Of a DNA stretch of 64,000 nt, positions 23,501 to 38,300 are shown one piece after another (positions within the stretch are counted from its first letter, which is position 1; each line of letters starts with the position of its first letter). The position numbers and the translations under genes are program-made. The stretch comes from Drosophila persimilis (Eukaryota > Arthropoda > Insecta > Diptera > Drosophilidae). The notes under the pieces are model-generated. The model ran no database searches. It was given only the letters and a program-made list of their open reading frames with translations, and was not told the DNA's origin. The stretch is from the NCBI RefSeq assembly GCF_003286085.1, contig NW_020825288.1:17360001-17424000 (forward strand), written 5' to 3'.

Positions 23501-26500
23501 GCAACCAACTGGGCGAACCACCGGCCAAACTCTCTCTCTCTCTCGCTCTCTCCTCTGCCGGTGGGTCGGTCAACCAAGCAGAACCCAACCAAGCAGACGG
23601 GGAAAAGAGCAAGCAGAACAGCAACAGTAAATGCTGGATATGTAAAAACAAGCAGTTTCTTCTAGGATTCCAACGGCTTCTGCTTGGATGGGCTTGAAAT
23701 TTAAACCCAACAAATATTAAATGGACAAATGTCGATGGTCTATTAATTGTTTATTCGATCCGATTTGTATAATGAAATTCCCCTTTGAGTATTGGTTATA
23801 AAAATATTTGTCACATTTTATGAGCCCATAAATTCACAAAATGGGAAGATGCATGATTTTTCTCCTTAAGCGGCTACTGAAATGCGCCATTATCGAGTGT
23901 CTACTGTTTGGACATAAAACAGAAAAGCAGGACAGAGAGAGAGAGAGAGAGAGGGAGAGACGACAGGTACGGTGGGCCTTGGGGAGAGACAGAGAGTGCG
24001 GGCCCTAAGAAATTGCTTCGAGTACACACACACACGCACACAGAGGCATGCACCATATAGTGCTTTGACATTTGTGGGTTACAAAAAAAAAAAATAATAA
24101 TAATTACCCTAATATTTATAGGGGGCCCCGTAAAACAGTTATATACGCGGTCGAAGCCATGCCACAGATTCGGGTTTCCCACTTTCTGCTTTGGGTCTGT
24201 TTCTGTTTTTTTGGCTAATATAATTTAGCATTTTGATTGTGCCCCGAAATAAATGATTACTTTGCACGTCGTGGCAATGAACCTGCCACAGTCCACAGTA
24301 GAAACCATCAGCAGGTAATCCCCCCCCCCCTACCATCTCTGGTAAGGAAATTGTTATACGCTAGAGATCCGATAGAGAGGTGGCAGGTTGTGGTTATAGA
24401 TTCCCAATAAAAAGAACAAACGATTCTAGTGATTATTAGGAATCGAGGTAGACGATAAATCCAGTATCTTTTAGTAAAGAAAAGTCCGCTTTTTGAATCT
24501 TAATGACTAGAGACACATTTGAATACTTTTTAGTATCCGATGATCCGATTCCCATAAATTTGGGAATTCTGGTATATAATATCATTAGCTTCGAATCAAA
24601 ACCCATCCGCGCTCTGTATCTTCCACACGAAATATTCCCTCATTAAAATTTGTATATTTTTTCGATCCCATGCAATATTTTGCGGGCTCTTCTTTTTCGA
24701 TCATACATGAATGGGCCCCAAGCGCAATGTATTTTTAACTGAAAAATGATAAATAATAAATTTGTAAATGGTTTTTTTTTTTTTTTTTTTTTTTTGTGGC
24801 TTTTGTTGGCTTGGAACGGGGGCCGTTCTATTTTTGCTGACTTTTAATAGGCCAACTACAAGCATATATTTTTTTTTTCATGGCTGTCAGCATTTCACCG
24901 CCTCCTCCGCCCTCCACTGCCGCCCACTTGACCTGACGACCCATTGAGCAGAGGGGATTTCCCTGGCCCCGCCTCCGCACTCCATTGAGGCAGGGAATTA
25001 ATTGCCAAAAATCGGACCAGATTTTGCTTGGTTTTTGGTTTTTGTTTGCTAAGGTTTTGGCCAATTTTCATACATTTTGGGGCGAAGATTAAAAGATATT
25101 TTTTTGGGGGGAGGCCCTTTGGAAAAATAAGAGGTTTTAAGCCTCTTGTGTTGTGGGGGGGAACCACCTTGCTGAAAATACATGGGAAATACATCTCCAA
25201 TAAGTAATATTCAAGTTCAAAGGTTAAATCCTGGCGTTTTTGCCGGAGTCCTGGCCATCAAATGTTGCCATAGAGAGGCCGGTACATCAATTAAAATGCC
25301 TGTACATTCTGTAGGAGGCTGCACATAAAAGGGATACACAACTATATACCATATACGAGTGTGTGGCCCTCTCATCCAACTGCTCCCCGCACCATGCCCT
25401 GCTAATCGGATTAGTAGATACTTTGCTCCCTAATTGGCCTCTCGACAAAAGGGTCAGTATCTCTCTCTCTCTCTCTCTCTCTCTCGAATTTCAATTGATA
25501 CTCGCTTTTGATTTTGATGGCCATAATTTTGAACAACAGACAGAAATGTTCTGTTGTCAGATACAGATACAGATACAGATACATACAGTAGCTACAGATA
25601 CATTCGGGAGATTCGTGTTGTTGGGCAAACAAATAATTAACAATTTTGTGCATTTTGTTATTGCTATTGTTCTGCGGCGCTTTCCACAGAATTGTATCTG
25701 AGTTTCAGGGCAGGCTTTTCCTTTTCAAATTCAATTCATTGGGCTCTGTTTTAGGTACTAGAACGGGGCCAGACTACGCCCTTAATTTCCTCGAAATCGA
25801 ACGCCTTGGGGCAGCACAAAAAATTGCAGGAAAAGCTGTCAGAAGGTAGAGGAATATTTCAGGAGAAAAGTTTAAAATGAGACAACTTTCAATGGAAAAT
25901 ATTCGGATTTGTTGGTTAAGTTTGCCTGGACGGAAAGCATCTTTTGTGACTAATTTAATAAACAATTTCTACGAATTTTTAGCAGAATCGATAGGTTCTA
26001 ATTGAAAGATATTGAATTTATATTTAATTGTTTCTTCCCAAGATCCGATTCTAAAAATCCGACAGTACTCCCTAAAGATTTTGATATTTCTATATACATT
26101 CTCATCAATCGATATTCTAATGATTTTGGTGATTTAGGCAAATATTATACCCATCTTTAAGGCAAGCCAGAGCATAGCTTTGTATCTTTAAAATTGTGGA
26201 TGCCACAGGGGATTTTTTTCATTGGAAATTTTATATTTATTTGATCCAGTCTTGTATCAATGTTGCTTTTCCCCTCAACCCCCCACATCTGCAGATTCCC
26301 GTGAATTTTTTGTCAAAAAAAAAAAAAAAAACTGGAAGTTGCCCCTTATCAAGTCCTTGCCAGACATAGGATCTCATTCCTGCTTCGAGTTGATTTCGGG
26401 GAAATAATTTATGACTCAATTTATGAATTTTCTCTCTCTCTCTCTCTTTCCCTCTCTCAACTGCTGCTGAATCACACAATTTTCTCGTCCCGTCTTTTAA

Positions 26501-29500
26501 CTAAACATAAAATTGACAAAAATTTGGACTGTCCATGCCAAGGCGGGTGTGTGGCAGACACCTCCTCCTCCCCCCCTCCTTCTGTCTCGCTGAGAAACGT
26601 GCAAAAGTCTGAAGGAATTTTCCACCTTCTTCGTTTATGAAATGTCGGAGGAGCCTCAGAGGCAGACGGAGATGGAGACGGAGACGACAAATGAAAGCCA
26701 AAAAGGATATGAACATAAACTCCAGACAATAAAATCAAAGTGTTTCGGACAGACAGACGCCAGCAAGGACACCAGACATCAATGGGAGAAAACTCAAAGA
26801 TTGCCAGTTCTGGCCAAAGGCACTTTGAACATTTTGTACTGCTGCAGAAAACATATTTCGCAATTAGAATTTTCAAATTAAAATGTGATTTAGACACATT
26901 TAAAGTCGATAAATATTTTGCTGATTTAAAAAAACATCGAAAAACAATCTATAAACATTAGCAAAAATCCTACTTGTCCTTGGGGCTACTCCTTCTGAAT
27001 AAATCGAGCTCCCAGATAGGGGATTCTTTTCGGACTTGGTGCGGCAGCGGATGGAGAAGACTGTGACTGGAAAAGAGGGCTACAGGCATTATGGAGTGCA
27101 GTAATGGACTTCCAGAGGGACTCCAGAGATGATGTTTGTTTTCTTTTTGAGAACCCCAAGAAGTTCAAACGGAAATCTTGGGATGCCTTCACAGGAAGAA
27201 CCCCAAAGGCTCTCCTCCATCGAACAGAAGGAGCCTCTAAATGTGTCTTATAGTTTTTGTATTTGTACGTTTATGGAACTTTCATGTAAGGAATAACATT
27301 GAAAATATTTGGTTCTAAGCAGAATTCTAGAAAGCCAAAGCTCCTCAACAAATGGGATATCTCTTTCAAAATGTAGGGTTTTTATAGGGATATTTATCCC
27401 ACCTAAACTAACATTTGAACTTAAGATACCATCGATAAGACCTAACCGATATAACCGGAATTAACCGATATGTAAAGGGCCTAACCGATAAGGAGTTATC
27501 GATATGACAGTCGGATTTTAGTTGAACAAAAGTCGGGAGAACACACTTATTAATTGTACCTTTTTTACCGTACTCTTAAAAACGATATTTTATTATAAAT
27601 CTTCCATTTATGTGGGGTTTGGCAGCGCTTTAATAAGTATCGATCTATCGCTAGGGAAGATATATCGATAGAAGAGGAAGAGTTCGACTTCAGGAGAGAA
27701 AAGAAGTGCGGAGAGAACTAAGAAAAAGATACTTATTTGTAACCACTCGCAATTATAAAATAAATACAATACAGTGACGTGTGGAGTTTCTGGAGCGTAT
27801 TCCTACTCGATTGTAGGGAACTCACGAAGAATATTGAAAATAAACTAGCATCCAGGGGATTCCTAAAGGATAGGTTTGTTGTTCTTTCCATAAGTGTGGT
27901 GTGCCATATACCACAAGAGGGATTATCTAGTAAGGTCAGATGTAAAACATCTTTAAGATCTGAGAGTCGTCTTCCATAGCTAAAAACCATCTCTTAGACC
28001 TGTAATCCATCTTTGAGATACCATATTTTCATTAAATTTCATGAAAGGTAAGCTTTGGCCAGAGAAAGAGGAATGCGGAAAATGCAAAGCCGTGCTGCAT
28101 CAATCTCCTTCTCTCCTCCTCTCCTCCTCTCTCTCTCTGTCTTTCCACATCTCCGACTGTTTTGAGGGGCATACCATCTGCAGGGCATATTGTGGTCGTA
28201 TTTGTACAGGATATGCAATTGCTCTTATTGTTTGTTCATGGAAATATGTAGGCTTGTATCTTGTATCTTTGTGCGTCTGTCATATGGCATTTTGCAATTA
28301 CTGTGTGTGCGGACTGCAAAAGATACACAAAAAGCACAAGCACACAGATTACGCACCCACAAAAGATACACAGCACACATCGAGCAGCGGATACATGCAC
28401 AGATAGACGCACCTATAGATACGGGATACAGGGGATAAAGGACTCAACGGATAGAAGTTCATGCAGTGCTCCATCCTCCGCCCCGCCCCCCCGTTGGAGC
28501 CCCGAGGTCTGTCTGCGGTTCGTGGCCACAAAAGAGAGAGAGAGAGCTGAATATCCGAATTATTTGCATTTATTTCGAGAGGCCAACATTTAATTAATAA
28601 CCAACCCCCAACCCCGTTCACACTGGCAGATACACAGATACATGGGAGGACATGTGACACTCGAAAAAAGATACAAAAATAAATATGGAAACCCCAAGAC
28701 ACGCGACTCAATCGAAAAGCCTTTGTTTTTTATTTTTTAGCTGTCGATGAAATGTGAGAGAGAAAATATAAAGAAAAAGAGAGAAGGGAGGAGGGCAATC
28801 GAGGGGGGCATGGAGATGGCCATGGCCATGGCCTATGGCCTATGGAAAAGATGGGCCACTTCAGTGTGACAATCTAATTACACGGCTCGATGTGCTTCAA
28901 GGAGAGCAGCAATGGAGTGGCATCTAACCAACCGTCCAGCCCATCAGGCAGCTCCCCCCTCCCTCCCATCCTCTGCAACTGCCTTTGATGTCTGGTCTAG
29001 TCTGCCTGCCTGCCCCATCAATTGAGTGAATGATTGAATGATTGTTGAAAGGGCTACTGGCACTGCTGCTCCCACGCCCCCACAGTCGAAAGGTTCTTTC
29101 AGAAGCAAAAAAAGGAAGAGCCGCCGTTGAGCAAATTCACTCCCTCATTGTCGGGCGGAACACGTAGCGGCCATAAAGCGTACACGTACCAAAAGACCGC
29201 CCCCCAATATGCTCCAGGGCCAGGTCCAGGGCCAATCTGTCCAAAGAATAAAACCAAAATAAAATTGTCCATTAAATTGTGTTTTTCATTTCTTGGAAAT
29301 GTAACATAATCGCCAGGAGGGAGGCGGGCGCCCTGGCTTTTGTAGAAATGGATATGCCCCGCGATTTTCAAAAGCCAACAGAAATGGGGGTGACTTTTAA
29401 TAAATAGAAAAAACACTTGATTAACTCTTAAAATCGACCATGTAATCCATAAAAACGATAAGTGCCTGAATCCATGTTTAGTGATCGATATTTATCAGCT

Positions 29501-32367
29501 ATCGAAATGATTTGCCACTTCGCTCAAGTTGAAACATATTTTTGAGTCGCTTAAAGAGTTGTGTTCATAAATACTTTGATTTTTCATAGGTTTGTGGTTG
29601 TTTCTTCTCAATTTGTAAAGAATATGAGCATTAATCGAATCAGAAATCAGTTGGCTCAATTAATTGAACCACTTATCGATTGTAAGCGATTAAAAACGCT
29701 TAATTGTGGAATGAAAAGGTGTTTGCCATTAAATCAAGTATAATTCAATCAAAAGATAATTGAAAGACTGATAATTCAATGACGGAACAAATTGAACGGA
29801 TGATAAGTCAATGAATGGCAATGATAATTCAATAAATGAAGCCCAATGAAGGGCTATTAAACTGTCATACGAGACATTCCCTGGTGAGGATATGACTTCA
29901 AAGGCATAAGGTTCTGTCTATCCAATAAATCTATAAATCTATCTATAGCTTTTAGGCCTAAGCTCCTGCTGGCTGGGGTCCCTTCAAAAATTCATTCGAT
30001 TGGAAATCGTATCCAAGATATTATATCCTTTTAAACCTTTTTATGCACTTTGACCCTTTTTTCCTTATTGCGGGGAGAGCCATAAAATCCAGTCAATTGC
30101 CAGAGGGGAAAGCCCCCACATTCAATTGGCAAAAATTCTCCAGGACATTGGCATTTGATCTCCGGACAGTAATCGGAGAGTTGATTATATTGAATGGCCA
30201 TTTCGGGGGATTTCCGAGGAGCTCTTTTCGGTCTTTTCAGTCTTTTCGGCCTTTTGACTGTCGCAAATTGTGCGACAATAACAAATTAACGGGAATGTGT
30301 GGCAGCCGCCACATGGGGCACTCGTAGGAGTAGAATGGGGGGATGGGTCATGGGTATTACCGTTTACCGTTTCCCGTTGCTCTCCCTCGCACTCTCTCCT
30401 TGCCGGACGACCTGTTGTTCATGCAATTTAGACCCTTTTTGTGGCTTTTGTTGGCCAGACAGTCGCCGTCAAAAGTCAGTGGATGGATGGCTCTGGGTTT
30501 TAGAGGGGGGGCAAGGGCTCTGCTCTGCTCCCCATGTCGTTCCAGGTTCCGCGTGTGTGTGTCTGTGTGGTGTTCCAGTTCGTTGACTCTCACGTGTGCT
30601 CTCACGTAGGTTGTTTTTTTTCCGCTGCTTTTTACGAGTTCTATTCCACTGCTTTACCTCTGCCTTCTACCTGTGTTGTGCCCGTGTCCGTGTGTGTGTG
30701 TGTTGTACACGTTTGGCGTTTGTAAATGACAATTTTACCGTTTTGTTGTAGGCCTCTGTCGGTCTGTCGGTCTGTCCGTCTCGCTGTCTGTTTCTGTCTG
30801 AAGTGCTTTAGACTGTTGCAAGTGCTGGGGCAGCAATTTGTTTAAGCCGCTTCAGTGTATCTGGATACCCTTTCACGAGGGTATAGGGATTTCTGGGGCA
30901 CAGAAGCGACGCTCAGAAAAAGAGCTCAAAGGGTATAAGAACAAACGGTGCCTTGGCGAATGCTTTTCCTTCCACTTAATTTTTCTACATCTACTCCACT
31001 CGTTTTTTTCCATCTTTTGTGCAGCAAATTTTTGTTATGTCTTTGCTAATGTCAAGTGCAAACAAAAGTTAAACCAAGCAGTCGAAAGAGAAGGAGAAAC
31101 AAGAAGACTGCTTCTAAACAGAGTGAAACGACAGTAGCAGAAAGAAGCAGTGAAGGAGAGAGGGACCACACTGTTTGGAAGATCAAGCAGTCGCAAGCAG
31201 TTTGGCAGAGGAAGCACCAAGAGAGAGCAACCAGCAATAAAAGTTCCGTAACATTTTGTTGTAATCAGCATAATCAAAATAAACTAAAAGCAGTGCAGAG
31301 AGAGAGAGTGAGAGTCAGGGTGTTTTGTGGACAGATAATCACACCACAGGTAGTGGGGGAGAGTGTGTGTGTGAAACAGCAAATCTGTTTCAGTTTCGGT
31401 CTCAAGTGTCAAGTTATTGCATGTCAAGCAGGTGCTACAAGATGAAACGGGAAACCACAAGCAGAGCAGGGTTCTCGTTCTCACCTCCGCATCTCGTCCT
31501 TCCAACCTTGCAACTCATCTGTGCGCTGTCTAGTCGCCTCTCGCTCTCCCACTTGACTGGAGAGTGTGTCTGTGTCTCTCTCTGTATGTGTAATGATGCT
31601 TTGAAGAGGCTGCAATACAAATGCAAACACACGTATAACATTTCATAAATAATTTGGATTTAATTAAAACAAAGCAAAGAATGGGGACGATAAAAGGTAG
31701 AATCCTAATTGCAGGAGAGAGAACAACTAAACGATGAACATCGGGTATCGTTTAACCGCTACGCGACTGCCAGTAAAGCTCTGCTCAAACGGGGAACATG
31801 GAAGAGAGGGACACTCAATCGGCATACCCTCGAATGTCAATGTAATATCGTTGTTGTTGATGTTTTTGGATATTAATATGTTTTCATCTGTTGACCTGTA
31901 CATATTTATTTATCCATCATCTCTTTCTATCCCACATTTTTATATATTACACAACGTAAAACAAATAAAACCCACAGACGGACAGTCGTATACTTGTATA
32001 CAGTGGCGGCCAGAGAAAGAGGATACCCATTTGATGGCAGTTTTATTATTCCTAATGCTCAATCACAAGGGAAATTTCCAACAGCAATCGCAAAAACCTT
32101 TAAATCGAATGATGTCATTCCCCCCCAGCCACCTGATGCCTAATGTAAACACAGATTTGAGTCTCCTATTTCGTTGTCCCCCACTGTATGATTCACGCCG
32201 CTCACACGGCAGGCCAGACTCGGTGTCTGCTTGGTAAGAGAGAGAGAGAGAGAGAGGCAGAGAGCGAGCCAGCGCCAGAGTGTGGGAGAGATTATGTTCA
32301 TGTGTAAGCGTCTGTATGTGTGTGTGTATGCATTCAAAGGAATTAATTAATGGAGACGGCAGCTGCA

Positions 32368-32399
<32 letters not shown>

Positions 32400-35300
32400 G
32401 ATTGTGGAAATGTGAAACAAACTGCAATTGTGCTCATTTTTCAAAGAGAGGGAAAGAGACAGGCGGTTAGAAGAGAGAGCACCAAACTAATTATCTTCGC
32501 CATATGTTGAGTGACAGAGAGACGGACAGTCCAGGGAATCCATCCATCCGAATGAAGCAAGTGGAGTGGAAGCTCCCGGGCATTGGGGAGAGTGAGCAGT
32601 GGCAATGGGATCTACGGCTCAATGAAACTCTCACATAAACTATAAATAAATGCTGCTGCATTTCGGTGCATGGAAGGGTACACAGGATATAATAATATAA
32701 TAAATATAATATACCGCTCAATTTAGTTAAAGTTCGAATTAGACAACTTCTCGACTAGCTGTAATTTCCATCTCAAATTTTGTGGTTAATTTATGAGAAG
32801 TTTTCGACGTTAACTTTTGATTTGTTTACTGCTTGCTCTCCCTATTTCCCTCCCTCCCGCTTCCTGCATGTCTGTCTGGATGTGCCTTCCATCTTTCTCA
32901 CTTTAATAAAGTGTTTGCATTTTAATTCCATTTACCAGCCGCCGCCGCCGCCGTCGCCCTTCCAGGGAACTACTAACCAGAGCAGAGCAGTGCAGAGCCC
33001 CTGCTGGCACTGCTGCGGGCACTGCTTGGGCTGGGCGGGGCTGGGAGGCGTTGCCAGGCTAAAAATATAATTTCTCATTGCGCTTTAAGCACACTTCACT
33101 GCTCTGATGTATGTCAATTAGTCGACAAATTGATTGCGCCGCACTCTGAAGGGAGGAGAGCAGAGCAGGGGGCTATGTTCTTGCATGGAAGCTTGAGGCT
33201 TGTGTGTATTTCTGTGGAATGGATTTTATAGAGGTCTGCCCTTAATTTTATTACGAGTATATGCCACACGGAGTTGTGTGTTGAGTTGGTCAATCCCTGT
33301 CTCTGTCTCTGTCTCTGTCTCTGTCCCTGCCTCTGTCCCGGTCTCTGGGGTCACCCCTAATGCCCCGTCAATTTTTAACGATTTCATTTGAAAGTTAATT
33401 TTAATTGCACTAAGTAGGAAATCTCAATTTCACAGCAATTTCGCATCGGGCCTCTCAATAGTGATTTCGAGTGCAATTTTTCCTCCCTCCCCCCCCTGCC
33501 TCCGCGAACCACCGAAATGAACGAACCAGAGAACCAGAAAGATGAGAATGACGCTGATGTTTATTTGAATGGTTTTTGATGTCGGATTTGAGTGAATGGG
33601 AAACGACTGATATTCCCGTAACGTTTTTCGATTCAATCAAAATCCCCGCACAACTGAAAATACAAACATTTTCGCAAATCAATGAAATCCGCCCGCTCCA
33701 GCAAAAAGCGAACTTTGATGATTCTGTTATCGAAATTGTGGGGCATCTCACTCGCCTGTTATTAACTCAATTACGATTCGGCGGGGGGCTTTACAGAATA
33801 TCGATGCAAAAATAGCGAACGAACTGCTGTTGTGGGAGGGTGAGTGGGAGTGAGAAGGAACAACCTTTTACATACTTCTATTGTTGGACAGATTAACAGA
33901 TTTTACACTCGATCTTACTTTATTCGTATTCGTGTAGATTATGGATAGAACAAACATGTGATTGAGTAAATATTCTCTACGTTTTTTAAGCTTTTTGGTA
34001 CGGAAGAATATAGTAAGGATATCCGGACTTTGTAAGAAGAGTGAATCATCCACCCACCAGTCTTGAAAAATAGATCAAATTTAGATGATCCTCAGAATGT
34101 CTGAGAGATACTGTGAAAGGCTGAAAGGCTCTGTTTAGAGGAGGCTATCATCTGGAAGCTCTAGACATGATTTCTTTGTGTAAAGTAAGAGGCTCTGTAG
34201 ATATTCCCTCTCTCAATTCTGCAGGGACTTCCCCTACAAACAAGGAGATGCTTCATATATCACTATTGTTTCCAAAATTGCTTAAACAAAACAGAATACA
34301 ACCCAATATTTAATGTGATGGTCTCTCCACTCTTTCCCTCTATTGTTTCGGCCTTCCTAACCTTTCTGCAGCATCATCGTGTGCTTTGATTTGTTGACTC
34401 TCATGCGAGAGATTTGTTCTTTGATTTGTGGTTTGTCATTCGATGCTAAAAGATACCTAGATACATTTGTACCTATGCATTCTTAGACTCCTTTATCATA
34501 CATTTATCAGAGCAAATACCTCAACAAAGAGGAATCTTTTGATGCCATAGCAAAGATATTTGTCAGATAGAAAGATCTATTTTTATTTATAGAAAAGTCT
34601 ACATAAAGTGTGGATCTAATTAATCAAAGCAGGGAGTTTTCATTCAGAAGAGGAATTGAATCTTCTTTCCAAACGAAATCCAACAAGGCATGATTCTAAT
34701 AAAGAATACTTATTTTTTTTAACGTTAAAGGTCTTAAGATTGGTTCCTTGTCATAATCTTAAGAGCCTCTGCCACAGAAGAGTATGGGGTTATTACAAAA
34801 GGAAATCAAGGTGCGTGTTTCCACATTTATTTTATGCTCTTTTCACACCGCTGTTCAGCGCTTCAGCACTCTCCCTACCTCTCCTTTGTTATTGCCTTTA
34901 TTCCGAGTAGTTTTTGTTTATTCGTAGTAGAGGGATAAAAGGGAATACCTCTGTAAACAAATGCATGAATGTTAATTGTATTTTGATTGAATGGGGCAAA
35001 GGGGGGGGAAGAGGGCTTTGGGCGCCTGTGAAATATGTATTTACTCAAGAATCACAGAAGAGTGTGTGTGTTCACATGGGGAATTGAATCGAATGGTTAG
35101 TTAGTCATTTTATTAGCAAAAAGGTTCACCCCTCCACCCCTCTCCCTTTTTATAACAGGATTTTCCCCACCTCTTTTTCTTTTTGTGGACAAAGAATGGA
35201 AATTGCTTTTGACAGAAAATTGTAAAAATTGCGGCTTCAGTTTTTTCCGGCAGAAAAAATATGCTACACTCCCTCCCCACCCCCTGTATTCGTCTGTGTG

Positions 35301-38300
35301 CCCCATTTTTACCCTCATAATATAATCCATAACCATATTTTGATTCATGTCCATTGTTCGCACTGCTTGCTGCCGTTGCTGCTGCCTGCCTGTATTTTTG
35401 TTATTGCTGTACTCGACACGAGTCGAATCCAGGGTTGCTTTTTTGTGGATTCGATGCTCTCGCTCTCTTTCTCTCGCTAGTTGTTGCTGCAGTTGGCGGC
35501 TGCGCATAAGAGAGCCGCCGCTCTCTGGCTTAAACGCCGCTCTCTCTCTCTCTCTCTCACGATGCTTTAGTGTGCAGGGGGTGGGGGAAGTAGTTTTTGT
35601 CGGCTAACCTTTATGTTGTTGTTGTTGTTGTTTTTGATTATTATTATAGCTTATAGCGCCATAAAGTGCCCGCTAGGTGGCGCAGGAAATAGTCGTGACA
35701 GGAGGCGTCGAAAAGAGTGAAGAGAGAGGGAGAGAGCAGGGAAATTAAGTTGATGAACTTTGATGGCCCCCCGGGGGTTCCTGTGTGTAAAAATACTACT
35801 CCTAGAAGGAGATGGTGAAGGGGAAAGGGGGGGTGGGTGGGGGGGGAGGATGTTCTACCATTATGTTAGATCCCGTTTTGTTTTCTGCATAAATTAATTT
35901 GAATATTTTCCCCCTACCCCAACGCTGGTCACATTAAACAGATTGCATTTGCAACTCCCTCCCTCCCGCCCCGTGCGCTATTACCCCCCGCCATTGCCTT
36001 ATCAGGGTACAGTGCTACCACCTGTTATCACATGTCCTTTCGATGGGGAGATGAGATCCATCTGGCAACGCTGTCGCTGCCCGCAGCCCGCTGCCCGCCC
36101 CCCTCTCCGCCGCCGCAGTCTATTTGTACTGGGCCTCTAAGTGATTTTACGTGTTTGGTGCACCGCACACGTCGTCGTCTTCTTCCTTTCCGATTCCGAT
36201 GCCGATTCGGTTTTTAGTTTCGATTTTTTTTCATGATGGTTTCTACTTGAAGCTCGCTCTCGCTGTCTCGGCTTTCGGCTCGCTCTCGCTCTTGCTTTGC
36301 TCTCTCTCTCTCTCTCTCTCGGCTTGTTATTATTGTATTCTGCCAGTGTGACCGCCGCTCTGTTGTTTTTGGTTTTTTCTTTCGGTTTCGAGCGCCCGCC
36401 GAGTTTTGTTGTTCTCTCATTCTTGGGGATTCGCGCGCGCGAAGCACAGCCATCACGACACGGCGGATGAGGACACGCAGAAGTGAGCCCCGAAGACAGC
36501 GAGAGCCAGTAGAGTCCCCTCGAAATGCTAACGGGATATAAAAATGCCGAGTGCAGTGCGAGGCGCGACTAGTAGTCTTATGTACGTGCCGGGGTCACCC
36601 TAAATGATGATTGTCGTCGTCGAATGTCCTTCCGTCGCCCGTCGTCTCGCTCGCACGCTCTTATTAACGGGAATCGAATTAATGGACTGTTTTGCTGGTG
36701 TCAACGGGAATAACGGTACCATAAAGTGTTCTGTGTGTGCCTGTGAAAGTGAAAGAAAATAAAAAGAGAAGAGAAGAGCAAAGAGCAAAGAGCAGTGCAT
36801 TTGCCACTGACTAATGAGCCCTCAAGAAAAGCCAACAAAGTCGAATCCCACGAAAGCGATTTCCATCAATTTGTTGTATCCTTCTTCGACTTCCACTTCC
36901 ACTTCGTCTTCGGTTTCGGTTTCGTCTTCGTTTTCGTTTTCTTCGCGTAGTGCAGTGCATAAAAAGCAGTCAAAATTTTCACCATTTATCCGCAAATATT
37001 TAGTGAGTATCTCGGGAAGATGCCTCTGGCACCCACAAAAACACATACACACCCCCAAACACAGCCGCCCCCCCTGGCACCCCCTCATAACCTCATCAGA
37101 GCAGAGAAGAGCGGAAAGAGCACGCGTGCAAATGATGTTTTGGGGCTCCAGAAGTGTAAAGCGCACGTCTTTGGGGCACACACACACACACACACACGCC
37201 ACGCATAGATACAGATACGGATACACACACTATCAAAACAACAACAACAACGAGAATGAAAGAGAATGACGATGACGACGACGACGACGACGTAAATTGT
37301 GAAGAAATGCGCGCTCGTGTGACCCTATAAAAGCTCCCCACCCCCACCCCCGGCCCCCCTCCTTTCGCAGGCAAAAACAAATAGGATATAGATACAAATT
37401 TTTTCGTGTGTTTCAACGTTGGTGGGCTTGGGCTTACACGCTCCCATTCGAGGCAGAGCCCTCTTTCCGAGTGGGTGAGAGAGAGAGAGAGAGAGAGCGT
37501 GTGTGGATGTGGCCCCGGGGCTAGTGGCAGTAGGTAACCATTAGATACTTGGCCACAGCTGTCGACTGGAGGGACTGGGTGTGATGGGTATCCATTAGAT
37601 ACATTTGATGTTGCCTTCGGGCGTGCGGCTTGTTGCTGGTGTGATTCCAGGGATTGCCCGTTTTATTGCGGCTGTGAAATGTCAAGTGGAACCCCTGAAA
37701 TTTGGGTTTATGGCTGAGCAAGTGTTCATTACGCTGAATAATGGCTATTCAATTGTCTGCGGTTAGAACTCGACTTTGATTAGTCCCGGAGGCAGGACCG
37801 CAGCAAACGCCAAACCGCAGCAGCAGCACAAAGCCACCGCAGAGAGTGCAGCGGCAGTGCAACCACAGCCACAGCCACTGCCACCCTTTTCAATGCCACA
37901 CGACACTTTAGAGGTCTTCACGGAAATGATTTGGCTTTGAAAACAGCAGGAGAATTTATCCTGGCCACCAAATCAGGGGCAACATCCACAATAAAAACAA
38001 TGTTAATTATTTGTCGGACGGCAAAACCTGTCGCATGTCTCGGCTTGCGGTCGGAGCACTGAATGAACGTTTCATTTACAACTTTTCCACCATCAAACTG
38101 GTTTCATTAACCATTGAGTAGACCCTGTGAAGTGGACTGTGCAAGTTGAAGCCCTGATCTGCTGTCAAGTACTACCTTCTATCGATTGATTTCGTCGCCA
38201 TGGCTGTCATTTAATGAATATTTAATAGTCTTGCTGCATTTGCCGTAATTGCGATAGACAGGGGGAGACAGAGAGTCTAAGCGAGTAGGCAGGGCAGTAA

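Noticed and set aside
27430-27990. Possible solo LTR
   Set aside because: An AATAAATAC-like signal and short direct repeats hinted at an LTR, but no TG...CA ends or target duplication could be identified.
31734-32237. 167-residue plus-strand frame inside intron 1
   Set aside because: Composition is typical of translated non-coding DNA, with no domain, no splice context and no promoter.
37326-37333. TATAAAAG in intron 1
   Set aside because: A good TATA box by sequence, but no convincing initiator about 30 bp downstream and no leader or exon follows.
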